This document shows positions 1 to 8,564 of a stretch of DNA of 64,000 nt, one piece after another. Each line of letters opens with the position of its first letter. The first letter of the stretch is position 1. Under the pieces are notes generated by a model, which had not been told where the DNA came from, did not search any database, and saw only the letters and a list, made by a program, of their open reading frames with translations. The stretch comes from an uncultured Acidimicrobiales bacterium (GTDB taxonomy: Bacteria > Actinomycetota > Acidimicrobiia > Acidimicrobiales > Aldehydirespiratoraceae). The stretch spans positions 1 to 64,000 of the forward strand of contig CATOTC010000006.1 of assembly GCA_951812975.1 (NCBI GenBank). Reading direction: 5' to 3'. The position numbers were made by a program, and so were the translations under genes.

Positions 1-2
1 AG

Positions 3-251
3 TTGGTCGCAGCCTTCACCCCGATGTTGGAGCAGGTCAACGACGAGGCCGGGACCGAGATCTACATTCTCTGCGAGGACCCGGCCGACGAGAACGTGGT
101 CTGGGTGTACGAGCTCTACAGCGATTCAGAAGCACTGGGTGCACACAGCTCCTCAGACGCCATGGCGGCGCTGTTGGGGGTCGTCGGCGGCCTGGTCGAT
201 GGTGATCCCGGATTCCACATTCTCAATCCGATAGCGGGTAAGGGCCTCTGA
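3..251 (+). CDS. ABM/YgiN-like monooxygenase-fold protein (5' partial)
   Basis: The gene enters from before the window, so the true start is not visible; 82 residues remain. They resemble the antibiotic biosynthesis monooxygenase (dimeric alpha-beta barrel) family of small quinol-oxidase-like or heme-degrading proteins: a central strand ending VWVYELYSDSEALGAH followed by a helix and a short C-terminal strand. In this family the segment W/VYE-Y-s-ea-aH lies on the barrel edge. The substrate cannot be inferred. It lies 91 bases upstream of trpF, which has its own promoter, so it is probably not part of the trp unit. Confidence 0.65.
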   Translation: MVAAFTPMLEQVNDEAGTEIYILCEDPADENVVWVYELYSDSEALGAHSSSDAMAALLGVVGGLVDGDPGFHILNPIAGKGL

Positions 252-329
252 TCCGGCGAGCGCTTCAGACTTGGAGCGGCCGAGCACATCTCGGCAGCCA
301 ATTGGTGAAGGGTGAGGCGTCCGGTCCGC

Positions 330-335
330 TAGCGT
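330..335 (+). promoter_or_regulatory. Leaderless -10 box (TAGCGT) of trpF
   Basis: TAGCGT ends 7 bases before the trpF ATG at 343. This spacing puts the transcription start on or next to the start codon, so the trp mRNA would be leaderless. No leader-peptide attenuator fits in front of trpF. Confidence 0.5.
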
Positions 336-342
336 CGGATCC

Positions 343-1014
343 ATGTTCATCAAGATCTGCGGTATCACGAGCGAACAGGACGCTCTGTTGGCGACTGCAC
401 TGGGGGCTGACGCGGTCGGATTCGTATTCGCTCCGTCGTCGCGTCAGGTGGCTGTGGACCGCGCCCGGGACATCGCCCGCCGGCTCCCCGCCGAGATACT
501 GACCGTTGGAGTTTTTCGCAATGAGCTCCCTGACCGGGTGGTGGAGGTCGTGCATCGTGCCGGTCTGGGGGCGGCACAGCTGCACGGGCATGAGTCGCCT
601 GAACAGTCTCGGGACGTCCGCAGCCGGGTCCCGCGGATGATCAAGGGCTTCTACGCCATCGACCCGGGACTGTCCGACATCGCCTCCTACAACGCCGATG
701 TGGCGCTCATCGACTCTCCGACACCGGGTGGAGGCGAGGTGTTCGATTGGAGCCTCGTCGAGAACGTGCCGCTCTCGGGCATCCCGTTGCTGCTGGCGGG
801 CGGCCTCGACGCGGACAATGTTCGCAGGGCGATACACACGGTGTCTCCCTGGGGGGTCGACGTCTCCAGCGGTGTTGAGCGGGCGCCAGGCGAGAAGGAC
901 CCGGTCAAGATGCGGCGCTTCATCGATGCCGCCCGCCAAGCCTTCAACGAGGTGCGCATGCGCGACCGTGTGGAGATCTCCGATGTCCCCTACAACTGGG
1001 AGGACGATTTCTGA
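343..1014 (+). CDS. trpF: Phosphoribosylanthranilate isomerase
   Basis: This (beta-alpha)8 barrel isomerises N-(5-phosphoribosyl)anthranilate to CdRP in tryptophan synthesis. The opening FIKICGIT carries the catalytic Cys at residue 6. The C-terminal LLAGGLDADNV segment carries the catalytic Asp and the phosphate loop, and WGVDVSSGVE closes the second phosphate site. Its 223 residues match the usual monomeric length. The ATG at 343 is set by the -10 box 7 bases upstream. The stop overlaps the trpB ATG by one base (TGATG), so trpF, trpB and trpA form one coupled unit; trpC, trpD and trpE are not in this window. Confidence 0.95.
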   Translation: MFIKICGITSEQDALLATALGADAVGFVFAPSSRQVAVDRARDIARRLPAEILTVGVFRNELPDRVVEVVHRAGLGAAQLHGHESPEQSRDVRSRVPRMIKGFYAIDPGLSDIASYNADVALIDSPTPGGGEVFDWSLVENVPLSGIPLLLAGGLDADNVRRAIHTVSPWGVDVSSGVERAPGEKDPVKMRRFIDAARQAFNEVRMRDRVEISDVPYNWEDDF

Positions 1015-2222
1015 TGTCGGCTGAAGCTCCGAACGCCGCAACTCCAGACAGTGGTGTACAGCCCGGTTTCATGGCCGACCCGACCGCCGGGGGCCGCTTC
1101 GGCGAGTTCGGCGGCATGTATGTGCCCGAGACCCTGGTGCCCGCTTGTCAGGAACTCGATCGTGCCTTTCGGTCGGCGTGGGCTGACCCTTCATTTCGGG
1201 CTGAGCTCACAGACCTGTTGACGCACTATGCGGGGCGCCCGTCTCCCATCACCAGATGCGACAATCTCAGTCAGGAGTTGGGCTGCACGGTCCTGTTGAA
1301 GCGTGAAGACCTCAATCACACCGGCAGCCACAAGATCAACAACGTGCTGGGCCAGGCGCTGCTGGCCAAACGTATGGGCAAGACGCGCCTGGTGGCCGAG
1401 ACCGGGGCGGGTCAGCACGGCGTAGCGACCGCCACCGCAGCGGCGCTGTTCGACATGGAGTGCATCGTCTACATGGGGACGGTCGACATACGCCGTCAAG
1501 AACTCAATGTTTTTCGGATGAAACTTCTCGGCAGCGAGGTACGCGCCGCCGAGTCGGGCTCGCAGACCCTCAAGGACGCCGTCAACGAGGCCATGAGGCA
1601 CTGGGTCGCGGCTGTCGAGTCCACCCACTACTGCCTGGGCTCGGTTATGGGGCCCCACCCGTACCCGTGGATGGTCCGTGAGTTCCATCGGGTCATCGGA
1701 GACGAGGCCCTACAGCAGTGCGCCGGACTGCTCGACGGTGGCAACCCCGACGTGGTGGTGGCCTGCGTCGGAGGCGGCTCCAATGCCGCGGGGATATTCT
1801 CGGGCTTCGCAGACACCGACGCGGAACTGGTCGGTGTCGAACCCGCCGGAGGGGCCGCAGTGGGACGGGCCGTGCCGGGCATCGTCCATGGCTCGCACTC
1901 CTATCTGATGCAGGACGAATGGGGCCAGGTGCTTGAAGCCCAGTCGATCTCCGCGGGGCTCGACTATCCCGGCATCGGCCCGGAGCACGCACATCTGGCA
2001 GCTACGGGGCGGGCGCGCTACGAACCGGTGACCGATGCTCAGGTGGTCGAGGCGTTCCAGTTGCTGGCCCGCACTGAGGGGATCATCACTGCGCTCGAAT
2101 CGGCTCACGCCCTTGCCTGGATTGTGCAGGCACAAGATGAACTTGAGGGCAAGACTGTGCTGTTGAACCTCAGTGGTCGAGGCGACAAGGACGTTGCACA
2201 GATGATGGACGTGCTGGCGTGA
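1014..2222 (+). CDS. trpB: Tryptophan synthase beta chain
   Basis: PLP enzyme that condenses indole with serine, working in the alpha2-beta2 tryptophan synthase complex. The PLP lysine is K107 in the segment KREDLNHTGSHKINN, the phosphate cup is GGGSNA in the segment VACVGGGSNAAGIF, and the N-terminal GGMYVPETL motif is present. At 402 residues it is the standard TrpB1 type that pairs with TrpA, not the longer TrpB2. It overlaps trpF by 1 base and trpA by 4 bases (GTGA), consistent with stoichiometric translation of the two subunits. Confidence 0.97.
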   Translation: MSAEAPNAATPDSGVQPGFMADPTAGGRFGEFGGMYVPETLVPACQELDRAFRSAWADPSFRAELTDLLTHYAGRPSPITRCDNLSQELGCTVLLKREDLNHTGSHKINNVLGQALLAKRMGKTRLVAETGAGQHGVATATAAALFDMECIVYMGTVDIRRQELNVFRMKLLGSEVRAAESGSQTLKDAVNEAMRHWVAAVESTHYCLGSVMGPHPYPWMVREFHRVIGDEALQQCAGLLDGGNPDVVVACVGGGSNAAGIFSGFADTDAELVGVEPAGGAAVGRAVPGIVHGSHSYLMQDEWGQVLEAQSISAGLDYPGIGPEHAHLAATGRARYEPVTDAQVVEAFQLLARTEGIITALESAHALAWIVQAQDELEGKTVLLNLSGRGDKDVAQMMDVLA

Positions 2223-3001
2223 CCCGCGCACTTGAGACGGCGTTGCGAACCCGGCGCGACAGCGGCGGCAAGTGCCTTGTCCCGTATCTGACCGGTGGGC
2301 TCGGCGATGTGTGGCTCGAAACGATCCAGGCGGCGGCAGTCTCAGGTGCTGACGCCATCGAGATCGGGATCCCATTTTCCGACCCGGTAATGGACGGCCC
2401 CACGATTCAACTCGCCAATGACAAGGCCCTGGCATTGGGGGTCACTCCACAGCTGATCCTTGATCGGTTGCGCGGAGCTGATATCGGGGTTCCGACTGCT
2501 GTGATGACCTACGGCAACATCGCTTACCGGATGGGGTACCAGCGGTTCGCTTCGTCTCTGGCGGACAGCGGGGTGTCGGGCTGCATTCTTCCGGACATCC
2601 CGCTCGAGGAGGTCGGTCCCTGGGCTGATGCAGCCGATGCCGCTGGAGTCGAGACCGTCCTGCTGGCTGCGCCGACGTCTCCCGATGAACGTCTTGTGCG
2701 GATTGCCGGACGTTCGCGCGGCTTCGTCTACGGGGTCGGCCTGCTCGGCATCACCGGGGTTCGTGATCAACTTGCCGACAGCGCCAAGGTGATCGCCAAG
2801 CGTCTCAAGGAGGTGACCGACATGCCGGTGCTCGTGGGTGTCGGAGTGGGGACTCCCGAACAGGCCGTTGAGGTGTGCGAGGTCGCCGACGGGGTGGCAG
2901 TGGGATCCGCGATGGTGCAGAGGATGCTCGACGGCGGTGGTCCGGAGGGCATCTCAGTTCTGGTCGGCGAGTTCAGATCGGCGCTCGACCAGAATTTCTG
3001 A
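2219..3001 (+). CDS. trpA: Tryptophan synthase alpha chain
   Basis: Cleaves indole-3-glycerol phosphate to indole, which is channelled to TrpB. The catalytic pair is visible: E48 in the IEIGIPFSDP segment and D59 in VMDGPTIQ, corresponding to E49 and D60 of the enteric enzyme. The phosphate-binding GVGVGTPEQA loop is near residue 205. Length of 260 is typical. It starts with GTG inside the trpB stop (GTGA overlap). The 193 bases downstream hold no gene and part of a dispersed repeat. Confidence 0.96.
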   Translation: MTRALETALRTRRDSGGKCLVPYLTGGLGDVWLETIQAAAVSGADAIEIGIPFSDPVMDGPTIQLANDKALALGVTPQLILDRLRGADIGVPTAVMTYGNIAYRMGYQRFASSLADSGVSGCILPDIPLEEVGPWADAADAAGVETVLLAAPTSPDERLVRIAGRSRGFVYGVGLLGITGVRDQLADSAKVIAKRLKEVTDMPVLVGVGVGTPEQAVEVCEVADGVAVGSAMVQRMLDGGGPEGISVLVGEFRSALDQNF

Positions 3002-3194
3002 TCTTGGAGCGCCCGCAAATAGGTGAGAGCCTGTCTGTGGCGACGGTGTCAATACCGCTCTTGTTCGCTACGCTCCACTTCCCGCTATTGTTCGCTGCGC
3101 GCTCGGGCCACGGGCGGGCCGCTCGGGCCACGGCCTCGCGTCGCATGGCCCGCGTGCCCCACCTATTCGCTCGGCCTCTGGGAAATTTCTTGAC
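3002..3194. other. Intergenic spacer with no gene
   Basis: No reading frame here resembles a protein. It contains an imperfect duplication (3055-3075 and 3082-3104), a 13-base direct repeat (3101-3113 and 3121-3133), and a distant 8-base inverted pair AATAGGTG (3018-3025) and CACCTATT (3160-3167). It shares blocks with 52375-52422. Confidence 0.6.
3055..3139 (+). repeat. Dispersed intergenic repeat, copy A
   Basis: Two blocks, 3055-3068 (14 bases) and 3116-3139 (24 bases), occur identically and in the same order in reverse complement at 52409-52422 and 52375-52398. The spacing between blocks is 47 bases here and 10 in the other copy. Both copies are intergenic. Confidence 0.6.
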
Positions 3195-4550
3195 ATGGAC
3201 CACGATCTGATCATCGTCGGGGGAGGCGCTGGCGGCCTCAGCGCCGCTCGGGCGGCCCGTTGGATGGGCGCAGACGTCGCCCTGATCAGCGACAGTGCTT
3301 TGGGAGGCGACTGCACCTTCAGCGGGTGTGTTCCCTCCAAGACTCTGATCGCGGCCGCCAAGGACGGCCTCGGGTTCGCTGAAGCGATGACCCGGGTCGC
3401 CGAGACCGTCGAACGGATAGCGGCGACGGAGACGGCTGATGTGCTCCGGTCGACGGGAGTGAATGTCATCGAGGGGCGGGCCAGGTTCTCGACTCACGAC
3501 ACGGTCGCAGTCGGGGACCGCCGAATCACCGCGCCGCGGCTGGTCATCGCCACCGGAAGCCGTCCGCTGATCCCTCCGATACCCGGCGTCGAGCAGATTG
3601 AAGTGTTGACCAACGAGGAGGTCTTCAGCATCTCGACCGCGCCGGAGAGTCTGGGCATCATCGGTGGCGGAGCTATCGGTTGTGAGCTTGCTCAGGCGTT
3701 CGCGGCCTTCGGCATCAAGGTGACGTTGTTCGAGGCCCAGCAGCGCCTGCTCACTACCGAGGAGCCCGCTGCGTCGCAGGTTGTCGCGCAGGCCCTGCGG
3801 CGAGCGGGCGTGGAGGTTCGTCTGGGAGCAGAGATCGAGCGGGTGGAACCTTCTGACGGTTCGGTCACAGTCGTATCGGTGCAGGACTCGGTTCGAGTTG
3901 AGCGGCTCCTGGTCGCTGTGGGCCGCGTTCCCAATTCCGGCGACATGGCCTTAGAGGAGCTCGGCGTGAAACTCGATGGACGCGGCCACATAGAGACGAA
4001 CGACCGCCTTCAGACCAATGTTCGCGGCGTCTTTGCGGTCGGTGACGTGACCGGGAAGCTGCCGTTCACCCATGCCGCCGATGAGATGGGCCGCCTCGCT
4101 ACCGGCAATGCGCTCAACAAGGGGCCGCGGGGGAGGTTCTTGACCCATTGGGTGCCCCGCACGATCTTCACGACACCGGAGGTGGCCCGGGTCGGCATGA
4201 CCGAGTCTGAAGCCGCCTCGCACGGTGGGCGGGTTGCGGAGCTGCCGCTCAAGGAGATGGACCGGGCGATCACTGAGGGTGTCACCGAGGGTTTCATCAA
4301 GATCATCGCCGGTCCGCGGCGCCTCACCCGCAACGCTTTCGGCGGGAGGGTCCTGGGCGCGACGATTGTGGCGGTCCGAGCTGGGGAGATGATTCACGAG
4401 CCGGCATTGGCCATGCGTGCGAACCTTTTCACGGGCCGGTTGGCGCAGCTGTCGCACGCCTACCCGACATGGTCCTACGGCATCCAGAAGACCGTCGGCC
4501 AGTTCTTCGGCGAAGTCGAAGGCACCCGGGCCCGAGCGGCCCGTCCCTGA
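3195..4550 (+). CDS. Class I pyridine nucleotide-disulfide oxidoreductase (MerA/Lpd-like)
   Basis: FAD- and NAD(P)H-binding reductase of the mercuric reductase/lipoamide dehydrogenase family, 451 residues. Seen in order: N-terminal FAD motif IIVGGGAGGLSAA (residues 6-18), redox-active disulfide GGDCTFSGCVPSKT with C40 and C45, a second Rossmann motif IIGGGAIGCELAQAF, the FAD motif FAVGDVTG, and a C-terminal dimerisation domain. The usual C-terminal HPH base is replaced by Tyr (SHAYPTWSYGIQ), as in the MerA-like branch. No vicinal C-terminal cysteine pair or mercury genes are present, so mercury reduction is not supported; substrate unknown. No promoter box or ribosome site is obvious before the ATG. 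Confidence 0.85.
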   Translation: MDHDLIIVGGGAGGLSAARAARWMGADVALISDSALGGDCTFSGCVPSKTLIAAAKDGLGFAEAMTRVAETVERIAATETADVLRSTGVNVIEGRARFSTHDTVAVGDRRITAPRLVIATGSRPLIPPIPGVEQIEVLTNEEVFSISTAPESLGIIGGGAIGCELAQAFAAFGIKVTLFEAQQRLLTTEEPAASQVVAQALRRAGVEVRLGAEIERVEPSDGSVTVVSVQDSVRVERLLVAVGRVPNSGDMALEELGVKLDGRGHIETNDRLQTNVRGVFAVGDVTGKLPFTHAADEMGRLATGNALNKGPRGRFLTHWVPRTIFTTPEVARVGMTESEAASHGGRVAELPLKEMDRAITEGVTEGFIKIIAGPRRLTRNAFGGRVLGATIVAVRAGEMIHEPALAMRANLFTGRLAQLSHAYPTWSYGIQKTVGQFFGEVEGTRARAARP

Positions 4551-4553
4551 GTC

Positions 4554-5201
4554 TCAGGGGGTGTCGAGGCGTCGGGCCAGGGTTCCGGTAACTCCGGGAA
4601 GCTGTGTCTGCACGCCGCGGCTGCCGCGGTGCTCGCTGTAACGCTGCATCACGATCTCCTCGGCCTCTTCCCAGTTGGTCGCCCGCAGTCCGTCGAGGTG
4701 CCGATTGTAGTACTGGTCGAAAACGATCACCTCATTGCCTGCGGCGCGTAGAGCCTCGACATTGTGGGGCGCATCGTCGATGTAGAGATCAGCCTCCACT
4801 TCGGGTTTGGCCCCCAGGAAGCACAGGTCCCGGTAGGGGATGTCGACTCTGTCGAGCCAGGCGACCGTGTCGCCGGCGGCCACCTGATGACCCCAGTTGA
4901 CATACAGGCGGTGCGTGATGATCCGTATCCACACCCCGGCGTCGGACAGCCGCCACAACGCCTCCGCGGCCCCGTCGATCACTTCGAGGTCCCTGAACAT
5001 CCGGCCTTCGGTGACCGCGTAGCGGTGGTGGTCCTCGAAGTCGTCGGGCCCGAATCCCCATTCCTCGAAGTTCCAGCCGCGGTCCAGCGACAGCGATTCT
5101 TCGGGCACTTCGAGGCGCTCGGCTACGATCCGCCGAAATCCGCGGGTGTGCTCTGCACAGACTCCGTCGAGGTCGACACCGAGGACGAAGATGTCGGGCA
5201 T
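4554..5201 (-). CDS. HAD-superfamily 5'-nucleotidase (NT5C-like)
   Basis: A 215-residue HAD phosphatase. The nucleophile motif is GVDLDGV, with D10 and D12. The late acidic motif is YIDDAPHN, followed by VIVFDQYYNRH. The arrangement resembles the NT5C-type deoxyribonucleotidases, where the final residues contact the phosphate. It is the last gene of a leftward set with two SDR genes (11-base gap), and converges with the disulfide reductase, whose stop lies 3 bases away. A nucleotide substrate is inference from family only. Confidence 0.75.
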   Translation of the reverse strand: MPDIFVLGVDLDGVCAEHTRGFRRIVAERLEVPEESLSLDRGWNFEEWGFGPDDFEDHHRYAVTEGRMFRDLEVIDGAAEALWRLSDAGVWIRIITHRLYVNWGHQVAAGDTVAWLDRVDIPYRDLCFLGAKPEVEADLYIDDAPHNVEALRAAGNEVIVFDQYYNRHLDGLRATNWEEAEEIVMQRYSEHRGSRGVQTQLPGVTGTLARRLDTP

Positions 5202-5212
5202 ACGGCCGGTTC

Positions 5213-6004
5213 TCAGGTGGCGGTCATGCCGCTGTCGGCGTTGATGATAGCTCCGTGGATGTTGGCCGCTTCATCGGATGCGAGGAACGCGAAGAGAGCG
5301 GCGATGTGTTCGGGTTTGTCAAACGGTCGGAAGGCCATGGACCGTTTCAGCAGTTTGTAGTCGGTGTTGTCTGGGAGCTGATAGTCCCTGTTCATCGGTG
5401 TGTCGGTTCCACCCGGTGCGATGGCATTGATGCGTATCGGCTCTTTGACGAATTCTGTTGCCAGGGCCCGGGTCATCTGCACCACAGCGCCCTTGGTGGC
5501 GCAGTAGGGCACCAGGTACGCGCAACCCATGAAGGCTGCGTTGGAGGCGATGTTGATGATGTTGCCCTCACTGGCGAGTATGTGGGGGAGTGCCGCCTGG
5601 CATAGGAAGTAAGTGCCGTCGACGTTGATGGCAAACATCTGGCGCCAGTCCTCGGTGGTCACGTCAGCGGTGTTCTTCATCCAGGAGATGGCGGCGATGT
5701 TGCCGAGCACGTCGAGCCGTCCGTGCTGGGCCACGCATTCGGCGATCGCGGCGCGGCATTGGGCGGGATCCGCGATGTCGGTAACCGTGGTGGTGATCGT
5801 TCCGCCTGCACCGGCCAGCGCTGCAACCTCTTCCGCTACCTGGTCGAGGCCCTCGGCGTCGATGTCGATGCCGAACACGGTTGCTCCCTCGGACGCGAGC
5901 CGCAGCGCGATGCACCGTCCCATGCCGCTGGCGACTCCGGTCACGGCTGTGACCTTTCCGACGTAGCGGTCACCCCCGTAGGTGGTTCCTGTTGCTTCAG
6001 ACAC
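5213..6004 (-). CDS. SDR family oxidoreductase (paralogue 1)
   Basis: Classical short-chain dehydrogenase of 263 residues using NAD(P). The cofactor loop is TGVASGMG, and the catalytic residues are Ser in NIASNAAF and Tyr/Lys in YCATKGAVV, 12 residues apart as expected. The NNAG motif is replaced by GNIAAI. PGGTDTPM follows strand six. The GTG start is supported by a strong ribosome site (AGGAGGAGC) about 6 bases upstream. It is closely related to its neighbour at 6026-6778, sharing the GNIA and CATKGAVV segments, so the two arose by tandem duplication. Substrate unknown. Confidence 0.85.
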   Translation of the reverse strand: MSEATGTTYGGDRYVGKVTAVTGVASGMGRCIALRLASEGATVFGIDIDAEGLDQVAEEVAALAGAGGTITTTVTDIADPAQCRAAIAECVAQHGRLDVLGNIAAISWMKNTADVTTEDWRQMFAINVDGTYFLCQAALPHILASEGNIINIASNAAFMGCAYLVPYCATKGAVVQMTRALATEFVKEPIRINAIAPGGTDTPMNRDYQLPDNTDYKLLKRSMAFRPFDKPEHIAALFAFLASDEAANIHGAIINADSGMTAT

Positions 6005-6025
6005 TGTGTTGCTCCTCCTAGGGGC

Positions 6026-6778
6026 CTACTCGGCGGTCAGGCCGCCGTCTGAGCTGACGATGCTGCCGTGGATGTTCTGGGCCTCTTCGCTGGCCAGGAA
6101 TGCGAAGAGTGAGGCGATCTGTTCGGGCTGGGTCGAGGGTCTGGCGCCCGTGTAGCGCGCCATGAGGCTGTAGTCGGCGTCCTCGAGCACCTTGAAGTTG
6201 GCAGTCAGTGAGGTGTCAACGCCGCCGGGGGCGATGGCGTTGATGCGGATCGGGTGTTTCACGAACTCCATGGCCAGGGCTTTGGTCATGTTGACGACGG
6301 CCCCCTTGGTGGCGCAGTAGGGGACTGTGAAGGCCTGGCCCATGAGGCCGGCATTCGAGGCGATGCTGATGATGTTTCCTTCACGCTCGATGATGTGGGG
6401 GAGTGCGGCCTGGGTCAGGAAGAACACGCCCTTCAGATTGATGTCGTTCATCAGGTCCCAGTCTTCTTCGGTGACCTGGTGAACATGGCGCTGGTTGGCG
6501 ATCCCGGCGATGTTGCCGAGCACGTCGATTCCCCCGTATACGGCGACGCAGGCCTCGGCTGCAGCGCGGCACTCTTGCACCGAGCGGATGTCGGTGACCC
6601 GTCCAGACATCTGCTGACCCGCTGCAGTGATCTCCGCGGTGATCTCCGCCAGTCCTGCTTCGTCGATGTCGAGGCCGAATACGCAGGCCCCCTCGGCGGC
6701 GAGGCGTCGGGCTGTCGCCCGACCGATTCCTGATGCGACTCCTGTGAGCAGCGCGACCTTGTCCTTGTATCGATTCAC
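6026..6778 (-). CDS. SDR family oxidoreductase (paralogue 2)
   Basis: Classical short-chain dehydrogenase of 250 residues: TGVASGIGRATARRLA cofactor loop, catalytic Ser in SIASNAGLMG, YCATK Tyr/Lys, and PGGVDTSL. As in the downstream paralogue, NNAG is GNIAGI. It begins a leftward transcription unit (SDR, SDR, HAD nucleotidase). The GTG start is preceded by a TACGAT box at leaderless spacing, whereas the second gene has a strong ribosome site. It is divergent from the thioesterase gene at 6838, with 59 bases between starts. Confidence 0.86.
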   Translation of the reverse strand: MNRYKDKVALLTGVASGIGRATARRLAAEGACVFGLDIDEAGLAEITAEITAAGQQMSGRVTDIRSVQECRAAAEACVAVYGGIDVLGNIAGIANQRHVHQVTEEDWDLMNDINLKGVFFLTQAALPHIIEREGNIISIASNAGLMGQAFTVPYCATKGAVVNMTKALAMEFVKHPIRINAIAPGGVDTSLTANFKVLEDADYSLMARYTGARPSTQPEQIASLFAFLASEEAQNIHGSIVSSDGGLTAE

Positions 6779-6785
6779 GCCGCGG

Positions 6786-6791
6786 ATCGTA
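6786..6791 (-). promoter_or_regulatory. Leaderless -10 box (TACGAT) of the SDR unit
   Basis: Reading on the minus strand, TACGAT lies 7 bases before the GTG at 6778. It faces the TACGGT box of the divergent gene 33 bases away. Confidence 0.5.
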
Positions 6792-6824
6792 GCGGTCGGA
6801 GTGCCATCTGCACCAAACGGAGGC

Positions 6825-6830
6825 TACGGT
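6825..6830 (+). promoter_or_regulatory. Leaderless -10 box (TACGGT) of the thioesterase gene
   Basis: TACGGT is followed by 7 bases and the ATG at 6838, the same geometry as the divergent SDR promoter. Confidence 0.5.
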
Positions 6831-6837
6831 CACCCGA

Positions 6838-7551
6838 ATGCCTGCCAGCCAACAAGACGTTTCGGAACCTGTTCAACTCAATGAGGCCCTTCGTGAGTTG
6901 ATAGAGGTCGTCCGTACCGCTGATCTCGACGGAGTGGACCTAGCCGATGCGACCACCCGGATCCGGGGCTTGCGAGATGATCTCGAACCGCTGGTGGTGC
7001 CGGGAATCCGAATGCAGTCCAGTCTGGTCTATCACGACCCGAGCGTGGAGCAGCCCCAAGGCGAGGCTGACGAACTGGCGCCTCCCGCAGCGTTCAGATC
7101 AGAACACCCCTCGGAGTTCTTCCCCTATAGCCCGCTGGTCGGTCAGCTGAACCCGATCTCGCCGCCGGCGAGGATGAGAAGGGTCGCCGCCGACGAGCAT
7201 TTTGAGATTCGCGGGGAGGTGACTTTCGCCTCGGCCTTCAACGGACCGCCGGACTGTGTCCATGGGGGAGTGATCGCGGCACTGTTCGACGAACTACTCG
7301 GCAGCACCTGCGTGGTGAATGGCATCGGCGGCTATACCGGCACCCTCACCGTCGTCTACCGCACGCCGACACCGTTGGGGTCCGCGCTGACGCTGCGGGG
7401 CTGGATCGACCGCAGCGAGCGCCGCAAAGTGTTCGCCGCGGGCACGCTGCACGCCGGCGAAACACTGTGCGCACAGGCCGAAGGGATCTTCGTGCAGTCC
7501 GAGAATCTTCCCAGTCCGACCGATCAGGCGGGGTTGACCTCGACTTCGTAA
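6838..7551 (+). CDS. PaaI/4HBT-like hotdog thioesterase
   Basis: A 237-residue protein whose second half is a hotdog fold. HGGVIAALFDELLG (residues 142-155) carries the HGG and Asp typical of acyl-CoA thioesterases of the PaaI group. A long strand ending TPLGSALTLRGW and a terminal AQAEGIFVQ strand complete the fold. The first 100 residues are not part of the catalytic fold and look partly helical. It probably hydrolyses an acyl-CoA; the neighbouring 3-hydroxyisobutyrate dehydrogenase-like and SDR genes fit acyl or branched-chain metabolism, but this is inference. Its 3' end overlaps the convergent gene by 28 bases. Confidence 0.78.
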   Translation: MPASQQDVSEPVQLNEALRELIEVVRTADLDGVDLADATTRIRGLRDDLEPLVVPGIRMQSSLVYHDPSVEQPQGEADELAPPAAFRSEHPSEFFPYSPLVGQLNPISPPARMRRVAADEHFEIRGEVTFASAFNGPPDCVHGGVIAALFDELLGSTCVVNGIGGYTGTLTVVYRTPTPLGSALTLRGWIDRSERRKVFAAGTLHAGETLCAQAEGIFVQSENLPSPTDQAGLTSTS

Positions 7552-8480
7552 CCGAGTTGTTCGGGTTCCTCGTCGATCAGTTCGGCCGGGAATCCGGGTG
7601 CGCGGAAATCGAGTCCGGTGGCCTCCTCGTAGCGCTGCACGACCCGCGGGCTCAGTGCACGGGGGCCGTACCTTGCGGTTGCATCGTCGAACATCTCCGC
7701 GACGACTCCGGCTACCTCCAGGGACAGGCCCGCACGTTCTGCGAGGCCCATGAAGAGGCTCATGTCCTTCTGCACGAGGTCGAGTGTGAAGCCGATGTCG
7801 TACGAACCGTTCAAGATCACCTGACCCTCCGTCTCGTGCACGAAAGAGGTGCCCGAGGAGATGTGTATCGCCTCGTAGGTGGTGGCGAGGTCGATTCCCG
7901 ACTGCTGTGCCACAGCGAAGGCCTCCCCGATGGAGACGAGGTTGACCGAGGCGAGATAGTTGGTCACGACCTTGAGGACCGAAGCCGACCCCAGCGGACC
8001 CGTGTGAAGGATTCTGCGTCCCATCATCGCCAGGATCGGCAGTGCCGTGTCGAACGCCTCCCGGGACCCTCCACAGAAGATCGAGATGTTCCCTGTAGCA
8101 GCACGATGACAGCCCCCCGAGACCGGGCACTCGACCGGGGTGGCCCCGCGTGCTTCAGCCAGGTTCGCAAGACGCCGGACCTCGGACTCGTCGGTGGTCG
8201 ACATCTCCAACCAGACCTTGCCCTCCCGCAGTCCTGCCAGCACTCCGTCGTCGGCCTCCATCACCGCTGCGCAGACAGCGGGGGAGGGCAGACAGGTGAT
8301 CACCACGTCGCAACGTTCGGCGAGTTCTTTGGGCGACGAGGCCCGGCCCGAGCCCCGGTCGGTGAAGGACCGCACTACGGTGTCGTCGAGGTCGCGGACA
8401 ACGAGGTCGACTCCATTGCGCAGGAGGCTTCCGGCGAGCTTGCTGCCGAGGTTGCCTAGTCCTACAAATCCGATCCTCAT
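7524..8480 (-). CDS. 3-hydroxyisobutyrate dehydrogenase-family NAD(P) oxidoreductase
   Basis: Beta-hydroxyacid dehydrogenase of 318 residues. The N-terminal Rossmann motif is GFVGLGNLGSKLA, the substrate motif is CPVSGGCHRAATG near residue 118, and the catalytic lysine is K170 with N174 four residues later (SVLKVVTNYLAS). These are diagnostic of the 3-hydroxyisobutyrate/tartronate-semialdehyde family; the particular hydroxyacid cannot be told. A ribosome site (GGAG) stands 7 bases before the ATG. It is the last gene of a leftward set behind the SET-domain and algH genes. Confidence 0.85.
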   Translation of the reverse strand: MRIGFVGLGNLGSKLAGSLLRNGVDLVVRDLDDTVVRSFTDRGSGRASSPKELAERCDVVITCLPSPAVCAAVMEADDGVLAGLREGKVWLEMSTTDESEVRRLANLAEARGATPVECPVSGGCHRAATGNISIFCGGSREAFDTALPILAMMGRRILHTGPLGSASVLKVVTNYLASVNLVSIGEAFAVAQQSGIDLATTYEAIHISSGTSFVHETEGQVILNGSYDIGFTLDLVQKDMSLFMGLAERAGLSLEVAGVVAEMFDDATARYGPRALSPRVVQRYEEATGLDFRAPGFPAELIDEEPEQLGYEVEVNPA

Positions 8481-8564
8481 GGTGCACTCCGTTCGCGGGT
8501 GGGGCGTAGATGTGGCCGTTCGCGCGATCGTAATCCGCGAACCTGTCGTGATCCGTGAACGCTC

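Noticed and set aside
7524-7551. Possible frameshift at the thioesterase end
   Set aside because: The 28-base overlap is a simple convergent overlap; both proteins end with normal terminal segments.
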